Positions 16,267 through 25,058 of a stretch of 64,000 nucleotides of DNA are shown here, in pieces (position 1 is the stretch's first letter; each line of letters opens with the position of its first letter). The DNA comes from Streptomyces sp. NBC_00513 (lineage in GTDB: Bacteria; Actinomycetota; Actinomycetes; Streptomycetales; Streptomycetaceae). The notes below the pieces were generated by a model that was not told the origin of the DNA, did not search any database, and saw nothing but the letters and a program-made list of their open reading frames with translations. The stretch is from NCBI RefSeq assembly GCF_041431415.1, contig NZ_CP107845.1, forward strand, positions 6,262,001 through 6,326,000, read 5' to 3'. Made by a program: the position numbers and the translations under genes.

Positions 16267-18090
16267 TCAGCCCTGGTACAGGGCCGCCACCTCCGTGGCG
16301 TAGGCCTGCTCGATCGCCCGCCGCTTCAACTTCAACGACGGTGTCAACAAACCCCGTTCCTCGGTGAACTGCTCGGCCAGCACCCGGAACGTACGGATCG
16401 CCTCCGCCTGCGACACCAGGGTGTTGGCGGCCACCACCGCACGGCGCACCTCCGCCGACAGCTCCGGGTCGTGTATCACCCGCGCCGCCGCCTGCTGGGG
16501 CAACCCCCGCATCGAAAGCCAGTGCGCGACCCCCTCCATGTCCAGGGTCACCAGAGCCGCGATGTAGGGCCGGTCGTTGCCGACCAGGACACACTGCGAC
16601 ACCAGGGGATGCGAGCGCACCCGCTCCTCCAGCGCCGTCGGGGAGACGCTCTTCCCGTTCGACGTCACCAGGATCTCCTTCTTGCGCCCGGTGATGGTCA
16701 GATACCCGTCCGCGTCGAGCCGGCCCAGGTCCCCGGTCGCCAACCAGCCGCCGCGCAGCACCTCCTGCGTGCCGTGCGGATCGTTGAGGTACCCGGAGAA
16801 GACGTGCCCCCCGTGCAGCCAGACCTCCCCGTCGTCCGCGATGTGCACCGAACCGCCCGGGATGGGCGGGCCCACCGTTCCGTACTTCGTCGCCCCCGGC
16901 GGATTCGCCGTGGCGGCGGCGGAGGACTCCGTCAGCCCGTACCCCTCGTACACGGTGATCCCGGCGCCGTCGAAGAACAGCCCCAGCCGGCGCGACATCG
17001 CCGACCCGCCCGACATCGCGTGCCGCACCCGCCCGCCCATCGCCTCGCGGACCTTCCCGTACACCAACTTCTCGAAGACCTGGTGTTCCACGCGCAGCGC
17101 GGCCGACGGCCCCGGCCCGCTGCCGAAGGCCTTCTGCTCGCGGGCCTCGGCGTAGCGCACCGCCGTTTCCACCGCCCGGTCGAAGGGGCCCGTGCGCCCC
17201 TCCGCCTCCGCCTTGCGGCGGGCCGCCGCGAACACCTTCTCGAAGACGTACGGCACCCCCAGCACGAAGGTCGGCCGGAACGCGGCCAGGTCCGGCAGCA
17301 GTTCGGCCGCCGCCAACACCGGCTGGTGACCGAGCTTCACCCGGGCCCGGACGGCGGCGACCTCCACCATCCGACCGAAGACGTGCGCGAGGGGCAGGAA
17401 CAGCAGCGTCGAGGGCTGCTCGCCCGGGCCGGCGCGGAAGACCGATTCCCAGCGGTCGACCATGGTGTCCGCCTCGAACATGAAGTTCGCGTGCGTCAAC
17501 ACACAGCCCTTGGGGCGACCCGTGGTCCCCGAGGTGTAGATGACCGTGGCGGTCGCGTCGGGCGTCACCGCGCGACGGTGGCGGTGCACCACGTCCTCCG
17601 CGACACCGCGCCCGCCCTCGACCAGCTCCGCCACCGCACCCGCGTCGAGCTGCCAGAGCCTGCGCAGGTCGGGGAGGCGTTCGATGACGGAGCCCACCGT
17701 CATGGCCTGGTCCTCGTTCTCCACGACACAGCCGGTGCACGAGGAGTCGTACAGGATCCAGTGCACCTGCTCGGCCGACGAACTCGGGTAGACCGGCACC
17801 GGCTGGGCGCCGATCGCCCACAGCGCGAAGTCGAACAGCGTCCACTCGTACCGGGTCCGGGACATCACGCCCACCCGATCCCCGAACCGGATGCCCTGGG
17901 CCAACAACCCCTTCGCGAGCGCCAGCACCTCATCGGCGAGTTCCCCGGAGGTGACGTCCCGCCAGACCCCGTCCGTCTTGCGGCCGAGCACCACCCGGTC
18001 CGGATCCTGCCGGGCATGTTGGAAGACGACGTCGGCCAGACCGCCGACCGGCACGTCGGTGACCACGGGTGGGACGGTGAATTCGCGCAA
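16267..18090 (-). CDS. fadD: Long-chain acyl-CoA synthetase (AMP-forming, FadD-like)
   Basis: 607 residues from a TTG start (18090) that gives MREFTVPPVV, the start typical of the family in Streptomyces; GAGAGGAG lies 7 bases upstream. It adenylates a carboxylic acid and transfers it to CoA. The P-loop-like motif is ATVIYTSGTTGRPKGCVLTH, then MSGGSAMSRRLGLFF, YEGYGLTESSAAATAN, GWLATGDLGRLDADGYLTITGRKKEI, with the C-terminal catalytic Lys region LKLKRRAIEQAY. It lies 120 bp upstream of livJ in the same direction, so an acid brought in by the importer might be activated here. This link is inference. Confidence 0.94.
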   Translation of the reverse strand: MREFTVPPVVTDVPVGGLADVVFQHARQDPDRVVLGRKTDGVWRDVTSGELADEVLALAKGLLAQGIRFGDRVGVMSRTRYEWTLFDFALWAIGAQPVPVYPSSSAEQVHWILYDSSCTGCVVENEDQAMTVGSVIERLPDLRRLWQLDAGAVAELVEGGRGVAEDVVHRHRRAVTPDATATVIYTSGTTGRPKGCVLTHANFMFEADTMVDRWESVFRAGPGEQPSTLLFLPLAHVFGRMVEVAAVRARVKLGHQPVLAAAELLPDLAAFRPTFVLGVPYVFEKVFAAARRKAEAEGRTGPFDRAVETAVRYAEAREQKAFGSGPGPSAALRVEHQVFEKLVYGKVREAMGGRVRHAMSGGSAMSRRLGLFFDGAGITVYEGYGLTESSAAATANPPGATKYGTVGPPIPGGSVHIADDGEVWLHGGHVFSGYLNDPHGTQEVLRGGWLATGDLGRLDADGYLTITGRKKEILVTSNGKSVSPTALEERVRSHPLVSQCVLVGNDRPYIAALVTLDMEGVAHWLSMRGLPQQAAARVIHDPELSAEVRRAVVAANTLVSQAEAIRTFRVLAEQFTEERGLLTPSLKLKRRAIEQAYATEVAALYQG

Positions 18091-18228
18091 GGGCCCGCTC
18101 CTCTCCGCGCAGTTTCGCTCCGCACGGCGCCGGTGACGGTACCCCACGCGAGGGCCCGACGGGAGGAGGTCCGAACAACCGATGCGAAGCCATCACCACT
18201 GGTCAGCGCCGTGGGCGCGGGGCCCGTG

Positions 18229-18272
18229 GAGATCGACGGGAGATCGATGGGAGATCGATGGGTGATCGACGG
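18229..18272. repeat. Four tandem copies of an 11-bp unit
   Basis: Units GAGATCGACGG, GAGATCGATGG (twice) and GTGATCGACGG follow each other without gaps. Each unit is one DNA helical turn and contains GATCGA, so the same face is presented four times. Confidence 0.9.
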
Positions 18273-18333
18273 AGGAACGGGCCCGGATCTCCACGACATC
18301 TGCGCGAGCCCCGCACCGCGACCGCCCGGCCCC

Positions 18334-18418
18334 GGCCCGCGTTCGCAGGGCCCCCGGCCCGTGTCCCGAGGGTCCCACGGCCCGTGTCCGCAGGGCCCCC
18401 GGCCCGTGTCCGCAGGGG
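18334..18418. repeat. Tandem 22-23-bp array ending at the lysR-type stop codon
   Basis: Copies at 18334-18355, 18356-18378, 18379-18400 and a partial copy at 18401-18418, each beginning GGCCCGTGTCCGCAGGG or a close variant. The array ends at the base before the stop codon of the regulator, so it forms its 3' untranslated region. Confidence 0.85.
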
Positions 18419-19279
18419 TCAGGCCGGCCGGCTCAGTCGGTCGCCGCCCGAGAGGATCGCCCCCGCCAAAGCCTCCGCGGCCGGGGTCGACCGGTGTCCC
18501 TGGAGCAACGCGAACTCGACCGGCCCCAGTTCCGGCAGCCCGCCCACCCGGACCAGGCCCGGCGGGATCAGCCCGCGGGTGTGCGCCATCACGCCGAGCC
18601 CCGCCCGGGCCGCCGCGATCAGGCCGCTCAGGCTGCCGCTCGTACACGCGATCCGCCAGGCCCGCCCGTCCCGCTCCAGGACCTCCAGGGCCCGTGCGCG
18701 GGTGATTCCCGGCGGCGGGAAGACGATCAGCGGAACAGGACGCTCGGGGTCCAGCCGCAGCCCCTCCGCGCCGATCCACACCATCCGGTCCCGCCACACC
18801 AGCCGACCCCGCTCGTCCCCCCGACCGCGCCGCTTGGCCAACACGAGGTCCAGTCGCCCCGCGTCCAGCCGCTCGTGCAAGGTGCCCGACAGCTCGACCG
18901 AGAGCTCCAGGTCCACCTCGGGGTGCTCGTGCCGGAACCCCTCCAGCACCTCCGGCAGCCGGGTCAGCACGAAGTCCTCCGACGCCCCGAACCGCAGCCG
19001 CCCCCGCAGCCGGGTCCCGGAGAAGAAGGCCGCCGCCCGCTCGTGCGCCTCCAGGATCGTGCGGGCGAAACCCAAGAGGGCCTCACCGTCCTCCGTCAGC
19101 TCCACACTGTGCGTGTCCCGGACGAACAGCGGCCTGCCGGTGGCGTCCTCCAGCCTCCGGACGTGCTGGCTGACCGTCGACTGCCGTACGCCGAGCCGTC
19201 CCGCCGCCTGCGTGAAGCTGAGCGTCTGGGCCACCGTGAGGAACGTGCGCAACTGAACCGGGTCGTACATGCCGTTCAT
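18419..19279 (-). CDS. LysR-family transcriptional regulator
   Basis: 286 residues. The winged HTH (about 5-64) reads VQLRTFLTVAQTLSFTQAAGRLGVRQSTVSQHVRRLEDATGRPLFVRD, and the rest is the periplasmic-binding-like effector domain (LRFGASEDFVLTRLPEVLEGFRHEHPEVDLEL; GLGVMAHTRGL). It is divergent from the SBF-like transporter gene, the usual arrangement for a LysR regulator and its target; the shared gap is 166 bp. The effector is unknown. Confidence 0.93.
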   Translation of the reverse strand: MNGMYDPVQLRTFLTVAQTLSFTQAAGRLGVRQSTVSQHVRRLEDATGRPLFVRDTHSVELTEDGEALLGFARTILEAHERAAAFFSGTRLRGRLRFGASEDFVLTRLPEVLEGFRHEHPEVDLELSVELSGTLHERLDAGRLDLVLAKRRGRGDERGRLVWRDRMVWIGAEGLRLDPERPVPLIVFPPPGITRARALEVLERDGRAWRIACTSGSLSGLIAAARAGLGVMAHTRGLIPPGLVRVGGLPELGPVEFALLQGHRSTPAAEALAGAILSGGDRLSRPA

Positions 19280-19445
19280 GGCCCCACGCTATCGCTGTTC
19301 GTGATGACAGTCAGTTCGGTATGCGGGTTTCCCGATCACTGCCCGGTGCCCGACGATGAAGGAGGCCAGGCGTCCCGCGCCGAGCCCCCTCCCGACGTCC
19401 CGCCGCGACCCGCCGAGCCCCGAGGCGGTCAGGCCCCGAGAACGA

Positions 19446-20501
19446 ATGAGCACCGCGCCCATGCGACGCCCCCACCCACCCTCCTGGCTGCCCCTGGACC
19501 CGTACGTCCTGGCCCTGCTGGGCACCGTCGGCCTCGCCGCCCTGCTGCCCGCCCGCGGGCAGGCCGCCGGCGTCGCGCAGGGCGCCACCACCGCGGCCGT
19601 GGCCCTGCTCTTCTTCCTCTACGGAGCCCGACTCTCCACCCGCGAGGCCTTCGACGGGCTGCGCCACTGGCGGCTCCACCTGACCGTGCTCGTCTGCACC
19701 TTCGTGCTCTTCCCGCTGCTCGGCCTGGCCGCCGGCGCCCTCGTCCCGAGCGTCCTGACGCCCCCGCTCCACAGCGGTCTGCTCTTCCTCTGCCTGGTTC
19801 CCTCCACCATCCAGTCCTCCATCACCTTCACCTCGCTCGCCCGCGGCAACGTGCCCGCCGCGATCTGCGCCGGGTCCTTCTCCAGCCTCGCCGGCATCTT
19901 CCTCACCCCCCTGCTCGCCGCCGCGCTGTTGGGCAACAGCGCGGGCGGCTTCTCCCTCGACTCCCTGCGGAAGATCGCCCTCCAGCTCCTGCTGCCCTTC
20001 GTGCTCGGGCAACTGATGCGGCCCCGGCTCGGCGGTTTCCTCCTGCGCCACAAGAAGGTGCTGGGTCGCGTGGACCGGGGCTCGATCCTGCTCGTCGTCT
20101 ACACCGCGTTCGGCGCGGGCATGGTGGCCGGCATCTGGCACCAGGTCAGCGCCCTGCGACTGGGCGCCCTGATGGCGGTGGAGGCCGTGCTCCTCGCGGT
20201 GATGCTCCTGGTCACCTGGTACGGGGCGAAGCGCCTCGGATTCGGCCGGGAGGACCGGATCGCCATCCAGTTCGCCGGGTCGAAGAAGAGCCTCGCCGCC
20301 GGACTCCCCATGGCCGGCGTGCTGTTCGGCGCCCACGCGAGCCTCGCCGTGCTCCCGCTCATGCTGTTCCACCAGATGCAGCTGATGGTCTGCGCGGTAC
20401 TCGCGCGCCGGCGCGCCCGTGACGCCGACCCCGAACTCCCCGCCGAACGTGTGGCGGAGGTCTCCCGGCCGGCCCGACACCCCGCGCCGCGGGCCCGGTA
20501 G
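19446..20501 (+). CDS. SBF-like (bile acid:sodium symporter family) transporter
   Basis: 351 residues with about ten hydrophobic segments starting at YVLALLGTVGLAALLPARG. Motifs LFFLYGARLSTREAFDGLRHWRLH, CLVPSTIQSSITFTSLARGNVPAAICAGSFSSLAGIFLTPLL and FAGSKKSLAAGLPMAGVLF are those of the SBF_like/DUF4137 branch, secondary transporters of organic anions. ATG at 19446 is chosen (MSTAPMRR); an internal ATG at 19461 is also possible. It is divergent from the LysR gene and followed after 9 bases by the ferredoxin-like gene. Confidence 0.88.
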   Translation: MSTAPMRRPHPPSWLPLDPYVLALLGTVGLAALLPARGQAAGVAQGATTAAVALLFFLYGARLSTREAFDGLRHWRLHLTVLVCTFVLFPLLGLAAGALVPSVLTPPLHSGLLFLCLVPSTIQSSITFTSLARGNVPAAICAGSFSSLAGIFLTPLLAAALLGNSAGGFSLDSLRKIALQLLLPFVLGQLMRPRLGGFLLRHKKVLGRVDRGSILLVVYTAFGAGMVAGIWHQVSALRLGALMAVEAVLLAVMLLVTWYGAKRLGFGREDRIAIQFAGSKKSLAAGLPMAGVLFGAHASLAVLPLMLFHQMQLMVCAVLARRRARDADPELPAERVAEVSRPARHPAPRAR

Positions 20502-20510
20502 CGTGCGGCG

Positions 20511-20936
20511 GTGACCTGGATACGCCCGCTCGCCGCCCACGCCGAACGACCCTGCACCCTGGTGGTCTGCCGGGGCTGCTGCTGCGGGGACCCCCGCAAG
20601 AACCCCGGCTCCGACCACGCGGGCCAACTCGCCCGGCTGCGCGAGGCCGCCGCCGCCTCGGGCGGCCGCCTCGCCGTCCGTACAAGCGACTGCCTCGGCC
20701 CCTGCGCCCAGGCCAACGTCATCGTGGTCCAACCCACGAGCGAGGCCCGCCGCAAGGGCGCCCGCGCGGCCTGGTTCGGCTGGGCCCTGGACGACACCGC
20801 GACCGACGAGATCATCGCGTGGGCCGAGGCCGGCGGCCCCGGAGCCACCCCGCTCCCGGCGACGCTCGACCTGCACCGCATCGATCCCCCGGAGCCGAAG
20901 CAGACCCCGACCCGACGCGGCCGCCGAGGACGTTGA
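20511..20936 (+). CDS. Thioredoxin-like [2Fe-2S] ferredoxin-domain protein
   Basis: 141 residues from GTG. The cluster ligands are visible as VVCRGCCCGDP (about 18-28) and SDCLGPCAQANVIVV (about 59-73), the pattern of thioredoxin-like 2Fe-2S ferredoxins related to NuoE. It lies 9 bases after the transporter stop, so probably one transcript. Streptomyces often carry such a gene as a stand-alone electron carrier. A basic tail ends the protein. The redox partner is unknown. Confidence 0.8.
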   Translation: MTWIRPLAAHAERPCTLVVCRGCCCGDPRKNPGSDHAGQLARLREAAAASGGRLAVRTSDCLGPCAQANVIVVQPTSEARRKGARAAWFGWALDDTATDEIIAWAEAGGPGATPLPATLDLHRIDPPEPKQTPTRRGRRGR

Positions 20937-21022
20937 CGGGCGAGGGGCCCAACGGGTGAGGGCGTCGACGGGACGGGGCGTCGACGGCGGGGGACGGGTG
21001 GCCGGCGCCGGGTGACGCGCCG

Positions 21023-21850
21023 CTACAGGCTCACGCGCTGCTCGCCCGCGTAGATGTTCATGTCCGGCCCGCGCAGGAAGCCCACCAGCGTCAGCCCCGT
21101 CTCCACCGCGAGGTCCACCGCCAGCGAGGACGGCGCCGAGACCGCCGCAAGCACCGGTATCCCCGCCATCACCGCCTTCTGCGCCAGCTCGAACGAGGCC
21201 CGCCCCGACACCAGCAGCACCGAGCCGGACAGCGGCAACCGACCGGCCTGCAACGCCCGACCGACGATCTTGTCGACGGCGTTGTGCCGCCCCACGTCCT
21301 CCCGGAGGTCGATCAGCTCTCCCTCCGCGGAGAACAGGCCCGCCGCGTGGAGTCCTCCCGTACGGTCGAAGACCTTCTGGGCCGCGCGCAGCCGGTCCGG
21401 CAGTAGGGACAGCAGTTCCGCGCTCACCCGGACCGGGTCGGCGCCGATCCCCGGGAACCGACTCGCCGTACGCACCGCGTCCAGGCTCGCCTTCCCGCAC
21501 AGACCGCAGGAGGACGTCGTGTAGACGTTGCGCTCCAGCGTGATGTCCGGCACCGGCACCCCGGCCGCGAGCTGCACGTTCACCACGTTGTACGTGTTCG
21601 AACCGTCCGCGGTCGCCCCCTCGCAGTAGGTGACGGCCTGGACGTCCGAGGCGTGCGCCAGCACGCCCTCGCTCACCAGGAAGCCCACCGCCAGCGCGAA
21701 GTCGTCGCCCGGCGTGCGCATCGTGATGGCCAGCGGTTTGCCGTTCAACCGGATCTCCAGCGGCTCCTCGGCCACCAGCGTGTCCGGGCGGGCCCCCGCC
21801 ACGCCGCCGCGGATCCGGACGACGCGACGGCGTTCGGTGACCCGTCCCAT
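21023..21850 (-). CDS. fdhD: Formate dehydrogenase accessory sulfurtransferase FdhD
   Basis: 275 residues. FdhD moves sulfur from IscS to the molybdenum/bis-MGD cofactor and is required for active formate dehydrogenase. The catalytic Cys pair is in [11 protein letters not shown] (Cys115, Cys118). Other family marks: [91 protein letters not shown]. No formate dehydrogenase gene is visible in this window, so its client is elsewhere. Confidence 0.97.
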   Translation of the reverse strand: MGRVTERRRVVRIRGGVAGARPDTLVAEEPLEIRLNGKPLAITMRTPGDDFALAVGFLVSEGVLAHASDVQAVTYCEGATADGSNTYNVVNVQLAAGVPVPDITLERNVYTTSSCGLCGKASLDAVRTASRFPGIGADPVRVSAELLSLLPDRLRAAQKVFDRTGGLHAAGLFSAEGELIDLREDVGRHNAVDKIVGRALQAGRLPLSGSVLLVSGRASFELAQKAVMAGIPVLAAVSAPSSLAVDLAVETGLTLVGFLRGPDMNIYAGEQRVSL

Positions 21851-22052
21851 GTGATCAGTCCACCGTTCGTTCTTCGTCGTGCAGCTGACGGGCCCATTCT
21901 CGCGGATCCGCCGTCGCGGACGCCCCCGGCAGGAGGATCCTCGGAATTCTCCAAATTCAGGTGCCTTAATCCTGTCGGGTCACGCGCACACGTACCCACC
22001 GGTAGCAGGCAAAGCTGGGTGATCCTGACTGTCGACGAGGGGATTTCCGCCC

Positions 22053-22994
22053 ATGACCGGTTCACGCGTGGTGGCGCTAGGGCACTACCAGCCCGCGAAA
22101 GTGATCACCAACGAGGACCTCGCGGCCATGGTCGACACCAACGACGAGTGGATCCGATCCCGGGTCGGCATCAAGACGCGTCACATGGCGGGGCCCGAGG
22201 AGCCGGTCGACGAGCTGGCCTTCCAGGCCGCGGGCAAGGCCCTCGCGAACGCCGGACTCACCCCCGACGACATCGACCTCGTCCTCGTGGCCACGTCCAC
22301 CGCGATCGACCGTTCCCCCAACATGGCCGCCCGCGTCGCGGCCAAGCTGGGCATGGGCGGCGGCCCCGCCGTCATGGACATCAACGTCGTCTGCTCCGGC
22401 TTCACCCACACCCTGGCCGCCGCCGACCACGCGATCCGCGCCGGCGCCGCCACCCGCGCCCTGGTCATCGGCGCCGACAAGATGACCGAGATCACCGACT
22501 GGAGCGACCGCACCACCTGCGTGCTGACCGGCGACGGCGCCGGAGCCGCCGTGGTCGAGGCGAGCGAGCAGCCCGGCATCGGCCCGGTGCTGTGGGGCTC
22601 GGTGCCCGAGATGGGCCACGCCGTGCGGATCGAGGGCTCGCCCCCGGTCTTCGCGCAGGAGGGCCAGGCCGTCTACCGGTGGACCACCAGTCGGCTGCCC
22701 GCGCTCGCCCGCAAGGTGTGCGAGAACAGCGGGATCACCCCCGAGGACCTCGCCGGCGTCGTCCTGCACCAGGCGAACCTGCGGATCATCGAACCGCTCG
22801 CCGCGAAGATCGGAGCCGTCAACGCCGTGGTCGCCCGCGATGTCGTCGACTCCGGCAACACCTCGGCCGCGAGCATTCCGATGGCCCTGTCCAAGCTGGT
22901 CCAGCGCGGCGAGATCCCCTCCGGCGCCCCGGTCCTGCTCTTCGGCTTCGGCGGCAACCTCTCGTACGCGGGTCAGGTCATCCACTGCCCGTAG
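22053..22994 (+). CDS. Beta-ketoacyl-ACP synthase III (FabH) paralogue
   Basis: 313 residues. It condenses an acyl-CoA with malonyl-ACP, or performs a related acyl transfer. The catalytic triad is complete: Cys114 in VMDINVVCSGFTH, His239 in VVLHQANLRI, Asn269 in DSGNTSAASIP. TNDEWIRSRVGIKTRHMA matches the FabH N-terminal region. It stands alone, not next to fabD, acpP or fabF, so it is a secondary FabH rather than the housekeeping one. The ATG follows GAGGGG (22039-22044). Confidence 0.92.
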   Translation: MTGSRVVALGHYQPAKVITNEDLAAMVDTNDEWIRSRVGIKTRHMAGPEEPVDELAFQAAGKALANAGLTPDDIDLVLVATSTAIDRSPNMAARVAAKLGMGGGPAVMDINVVCSGFTHTLAAADHAIRAGAATRALVIGADKMTEITDWSDRTTCVLTGDGAGAAVVEASEQPGIGPVLWGSVPEMGHAVRIEGSPPVFAQEGQAVYRWTTSRLPALARKVCENSGITPEDLAGVVLHQANLRIIEPLAAKIGAVNAVVARDVVDSGNTSAASIPMALSKLVQRGEIPSGAPVLLFGFGGNLSYAGQVIHCP

Positions 22995-23199
22995 CCGGCC
23001 CGACCCGCTCACGGGAACGCGAGCCCGCCCATCCCCGGGCCGAGCGGAGAGACGATCCGTCTCGTCAGGCCCCGCGGGGTATGCCCGCAGGTCAGCGCGG
23101 CGCGTCGGATTCCACGGGAGCCGAATACCTGGTCGGAACCACGTCGATCCCCTGCTATTGTTGTCCATGTCGCCGCGGGAAACCGGGGCCGACCACCTG

Positions 23200-23287
23200 G
23201 TCCGGGTGGCGGAATGGCAGACGCGCTAGCTTGAGGTGCTAGTGCCCTTTATCGGGCGTGGGGGTTCAAGTCCCCCCTCGGACACCA
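23200..23287 (+). tRNA. tRNA-Leu(GAG)
   Basis: A class II tRNA of 88 bases with encoded CCA. Acceptor arms GTCCGGG and CTCGGAC pair over 7 bp with one G-T. The anticodon stem CTAGC/GCTAG encloses loop TTGAGGT, giving anticodon GAG for CUC and CUU. A long variable arm (GCCC-TTTAT-CGGGC type) and the T-arm GGGGGTTCAAGTCCCCC follow. CUC is a main leucine codon in this genome. A strong terminator begins 6 bases after CCA. Confidence 0.97.
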
Positions 23288-23292
23288 GCACG

Positions 23293-23318
23293 AAAGCCCC
23301 ACTTCGGTGGGGCTTTTT
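23293..23318 (+). terminator. Rho-independent terminator after tRNA-Leu
   Basis: AAAGCCCCAC-TTCG-GTGGGGCTTT followed by TT: a 10-bp stem with a stable TTCG tetraloop and a T-run, a textbook intrinsic terminator. Confidence 0.93.
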
Positions 23319-23363
23319 GCGTTGTGCGGCATCATGGCCCTGAACGGGGCGAGGGGGAGAGAC

Positions 23364-25052
23364 GTGTCGCAGCACGATCCGCGCAACAGGACTGTGGTCG
23401 CCGGGCGTTACCGGCTGGAGGAGCGGTTGGGCAGGGGCGGGATGGGGACCGTCTGGCGCGCGACCGACGAGCTGCTCGGACGGTCGGTCGCCGTCAAGGA
23501 ACTCCACGTCGGGGACGGAACGGAAGCCGCGGGAGCCCTGCGCGAGGCACGCACCGTGGCACAGGTCCGGCATCCGCACGTGGTCGTCGTCCACGACGTG
23601 GTGGAGGACGACGGGCGGCCGTACATCGTGATGGAACTCGTCGACGGCGGGTCCCTCGCGGACCGGCTCGCCGCCGCGGGCCCGCTGGACCCCGCCGAGA
23701 CCGCCCGCACCGGACTCGCCCTGCTCGGCGCCCTGACCGCGGCCCACGCCCGCGGGGTGCTCCACCGGGACGTCAAGCCCGCCAACGTCCTGATGGAGGC
23801 CGACACCGACCGGGTGGTCCTGACCGACTTCGGCATCGCCCACCTCGCCGGCTCCACGACCATCAGCGAGACCGGCGCCTTCGTCGGCTCACCCGAGTAC
23901 ACCTCCCCCGAACGCATGCAGGGCGCTGCGGCGGGACCCGAATCCGACCTGTGGTCACTGGGCGCCCTGCTGTGCGCGGCCCTGACCGGGGAATCGCCCT
24001 TCCACCGGGACTCCCTCGGCGGGGTGCTGCACGCCGTCGTCCACGACGAGATCCGCCCGCCGGCGAAGGCGGGGCCGCTGCTGCCGGTCATCCACGGCCT
24101 GCTGGACCGGGATCCGGAGCGACGGTTGGACGCCGCCGAGACGAAGCGCTTGCTGTCGGCGTACGTGGCCACCGGCAAGGTGCCCCTGCTCGACCGGGCC
24201 GCCGCCGCGACCCCGCCCGCCGCGACCCCGCCCGCCGGGACCTCCGGTCGGAAGGCGGCGCCCGGCACCGGCACCCCGCCCGGCTATTCCCCGACCGAGC
24301 ACGTGGTTCGACCGGCCGGCCCCGCCGCCGCCCCCGCCCGCCCGGCCCTGCGGATCGGGCTGGTCGTGGCCCTGGTCGTCCTGGCGGTCGTCGCCACCGT
24401 GATCGTGACCTCGCTGCTCGACGACGGGTCGCGGGGGCGGACCGACACGGCCGCCCCCGCCGCCACGGCCCCGGCCGGCGCGCCCGGATCCGCGGCCGGG
24501 ATCCCGGCCTCCCCGAGCCCCGCGAACGCCGTCCCCCCGCCCACGGCGACCCCCGCGCCCGTGGAAGCGCGGACCCCGCGGCCCGAGCGTTCCGTGCCCA
24601 TGAAACCCGCGCCCGCCGGCTACCGCACCGTCGTCGACCGGGAGGGGTTCAGCCTCGCCGTGCCCCAGGGGTACCAGCGCACCACCGATGACCAGCGGGT
24701 CTTCTACGTCTCCCCGGACGGGGCCTTCCGTATCGGCATCAAGTCGACGCCGCCGGTCGCCGGCGGACCGCCCGCGGCGATGAAGACCTCCGACGCGGGC
24801 GGCCCCGACACCAATCCCGGCTACCGCGACAACACGATCGTGCGGACCACCCACAACGGACTGCCCGCCGCGCTGTGGGAGTTCACCTGGAACGGCTTCA
24901 CCGCGGCGGAGGGCGCCCGGCACACCTTCGACCTCTGCTGGGACGAGAACGGCAGCATGTACGACGTCTGGGTCTCCGCCCCCGTGGGACGGCTCGGCGA
25001 GGCGCGGAGCCACTTCGACGCGGCACTGGACTCCTTCGTCCCACCGGCCTGA
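23364..25052 (+). CDS. Membrane-anchored serine/threonine protein kinase (PknB type)
   Basis: 562 residues from the GTG at 23364 (GGGGAG 6 bases upstream). Kinase domain about 15-275: glycine loop LGRGGMGTVW (22-31), VAVKE with Lys45, HRDVKPANVLM with Asp136, DFG at 155-157, GSPEYTSPER. A Pro/Ala-rich juxtamembrane part is followed by one transmembrane helix (about 331-351) and an extracellular domain (about 415-562) with GFSLAVPQGYQRTTDDQRVFYVSPDGAFRIGI and ALWEFTWNGFTAAEGARHTFDLC. The outer domain has no PASTA repeats; it resembles the small beta domain found in other Streptomyces kinases. It starts 46 bases after the tRNA terminator and ends 6 bases before the convergent gene. Confidence 0.93.
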   Translation: MSQHDPRNRTVVAGRYRLEERLGRGGMGTVWRATDELLGRSVAVKELHVGDGTEAAGALREARTVAQVRHPHVVVVHDVVEDDGRPYIVMELVDGGSLADRLAAAGPLDPAETARTGLALLGALTAAHARGVLHRDVKPANVLMEADTDRVVLTDFGIAHLAGSTTISETGAFVGSPEYTSPERMQGAAAGPESDLWSLGALLCAALTGESPFHRDSLGGVLHAVVHDEIRPPAKAGPLLPVIHGLLDRDPERRLDAAETKRLLSAYVATGKVPLLDRAAAATPPAATPPAGTSGRKAAPGTGTPPGYSPTEHVVRPAGPAAAPARPALRIGLVVALVVLAVVATVIVTSLLDDGSRGRTDTAAPAATAPAGAPGSAAGIPASPSPANAVPPPTATPAPVEARTPRPERSVPMKPAPAGYRTVVDREGFSLAVPQGYQRTTDDQRVFYVSPDGAFRIGIKSTPPVAGGPPAAMKTSDAGGPDTNPGYRDNTIVRTTHNGLPAALWEFTWNGFTAAEGARHTFDLCWDENGSMYDVWVSAPVGRLGEARSHFDAALDSFVPPA

Positions 25053-25058
25053 GGCCCG

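Larger units (their letters stand above)
18091..18418. other. Intergenic region with two tandem repeat arrays
   Basis: This 328-base gap between fadD and the LysR-type gene has no supported gene. It holds an 11-bp array at 18229-18272 and a 22-23-bp array at 18334-18418, listed separately. Confidence 0.7.

Noticed and set aside
15554..17845. A 763-residue minus-strand frame spanning livJ and fadD
   Set aside because: It crosses two well-supported genes in another frame and its translation has no family likeness.
18229..18418. Repeat arrays considered as CRISPR
   Set aside because: The units are contiguous with no spacers of constant length, and no cas genes are present.
23200..23287. tRNA-Leu 3' end as an integration site (attB)
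   Set aside because: No integrase, excisionase, or repeated 3' tRNA fragment is seen on either side.
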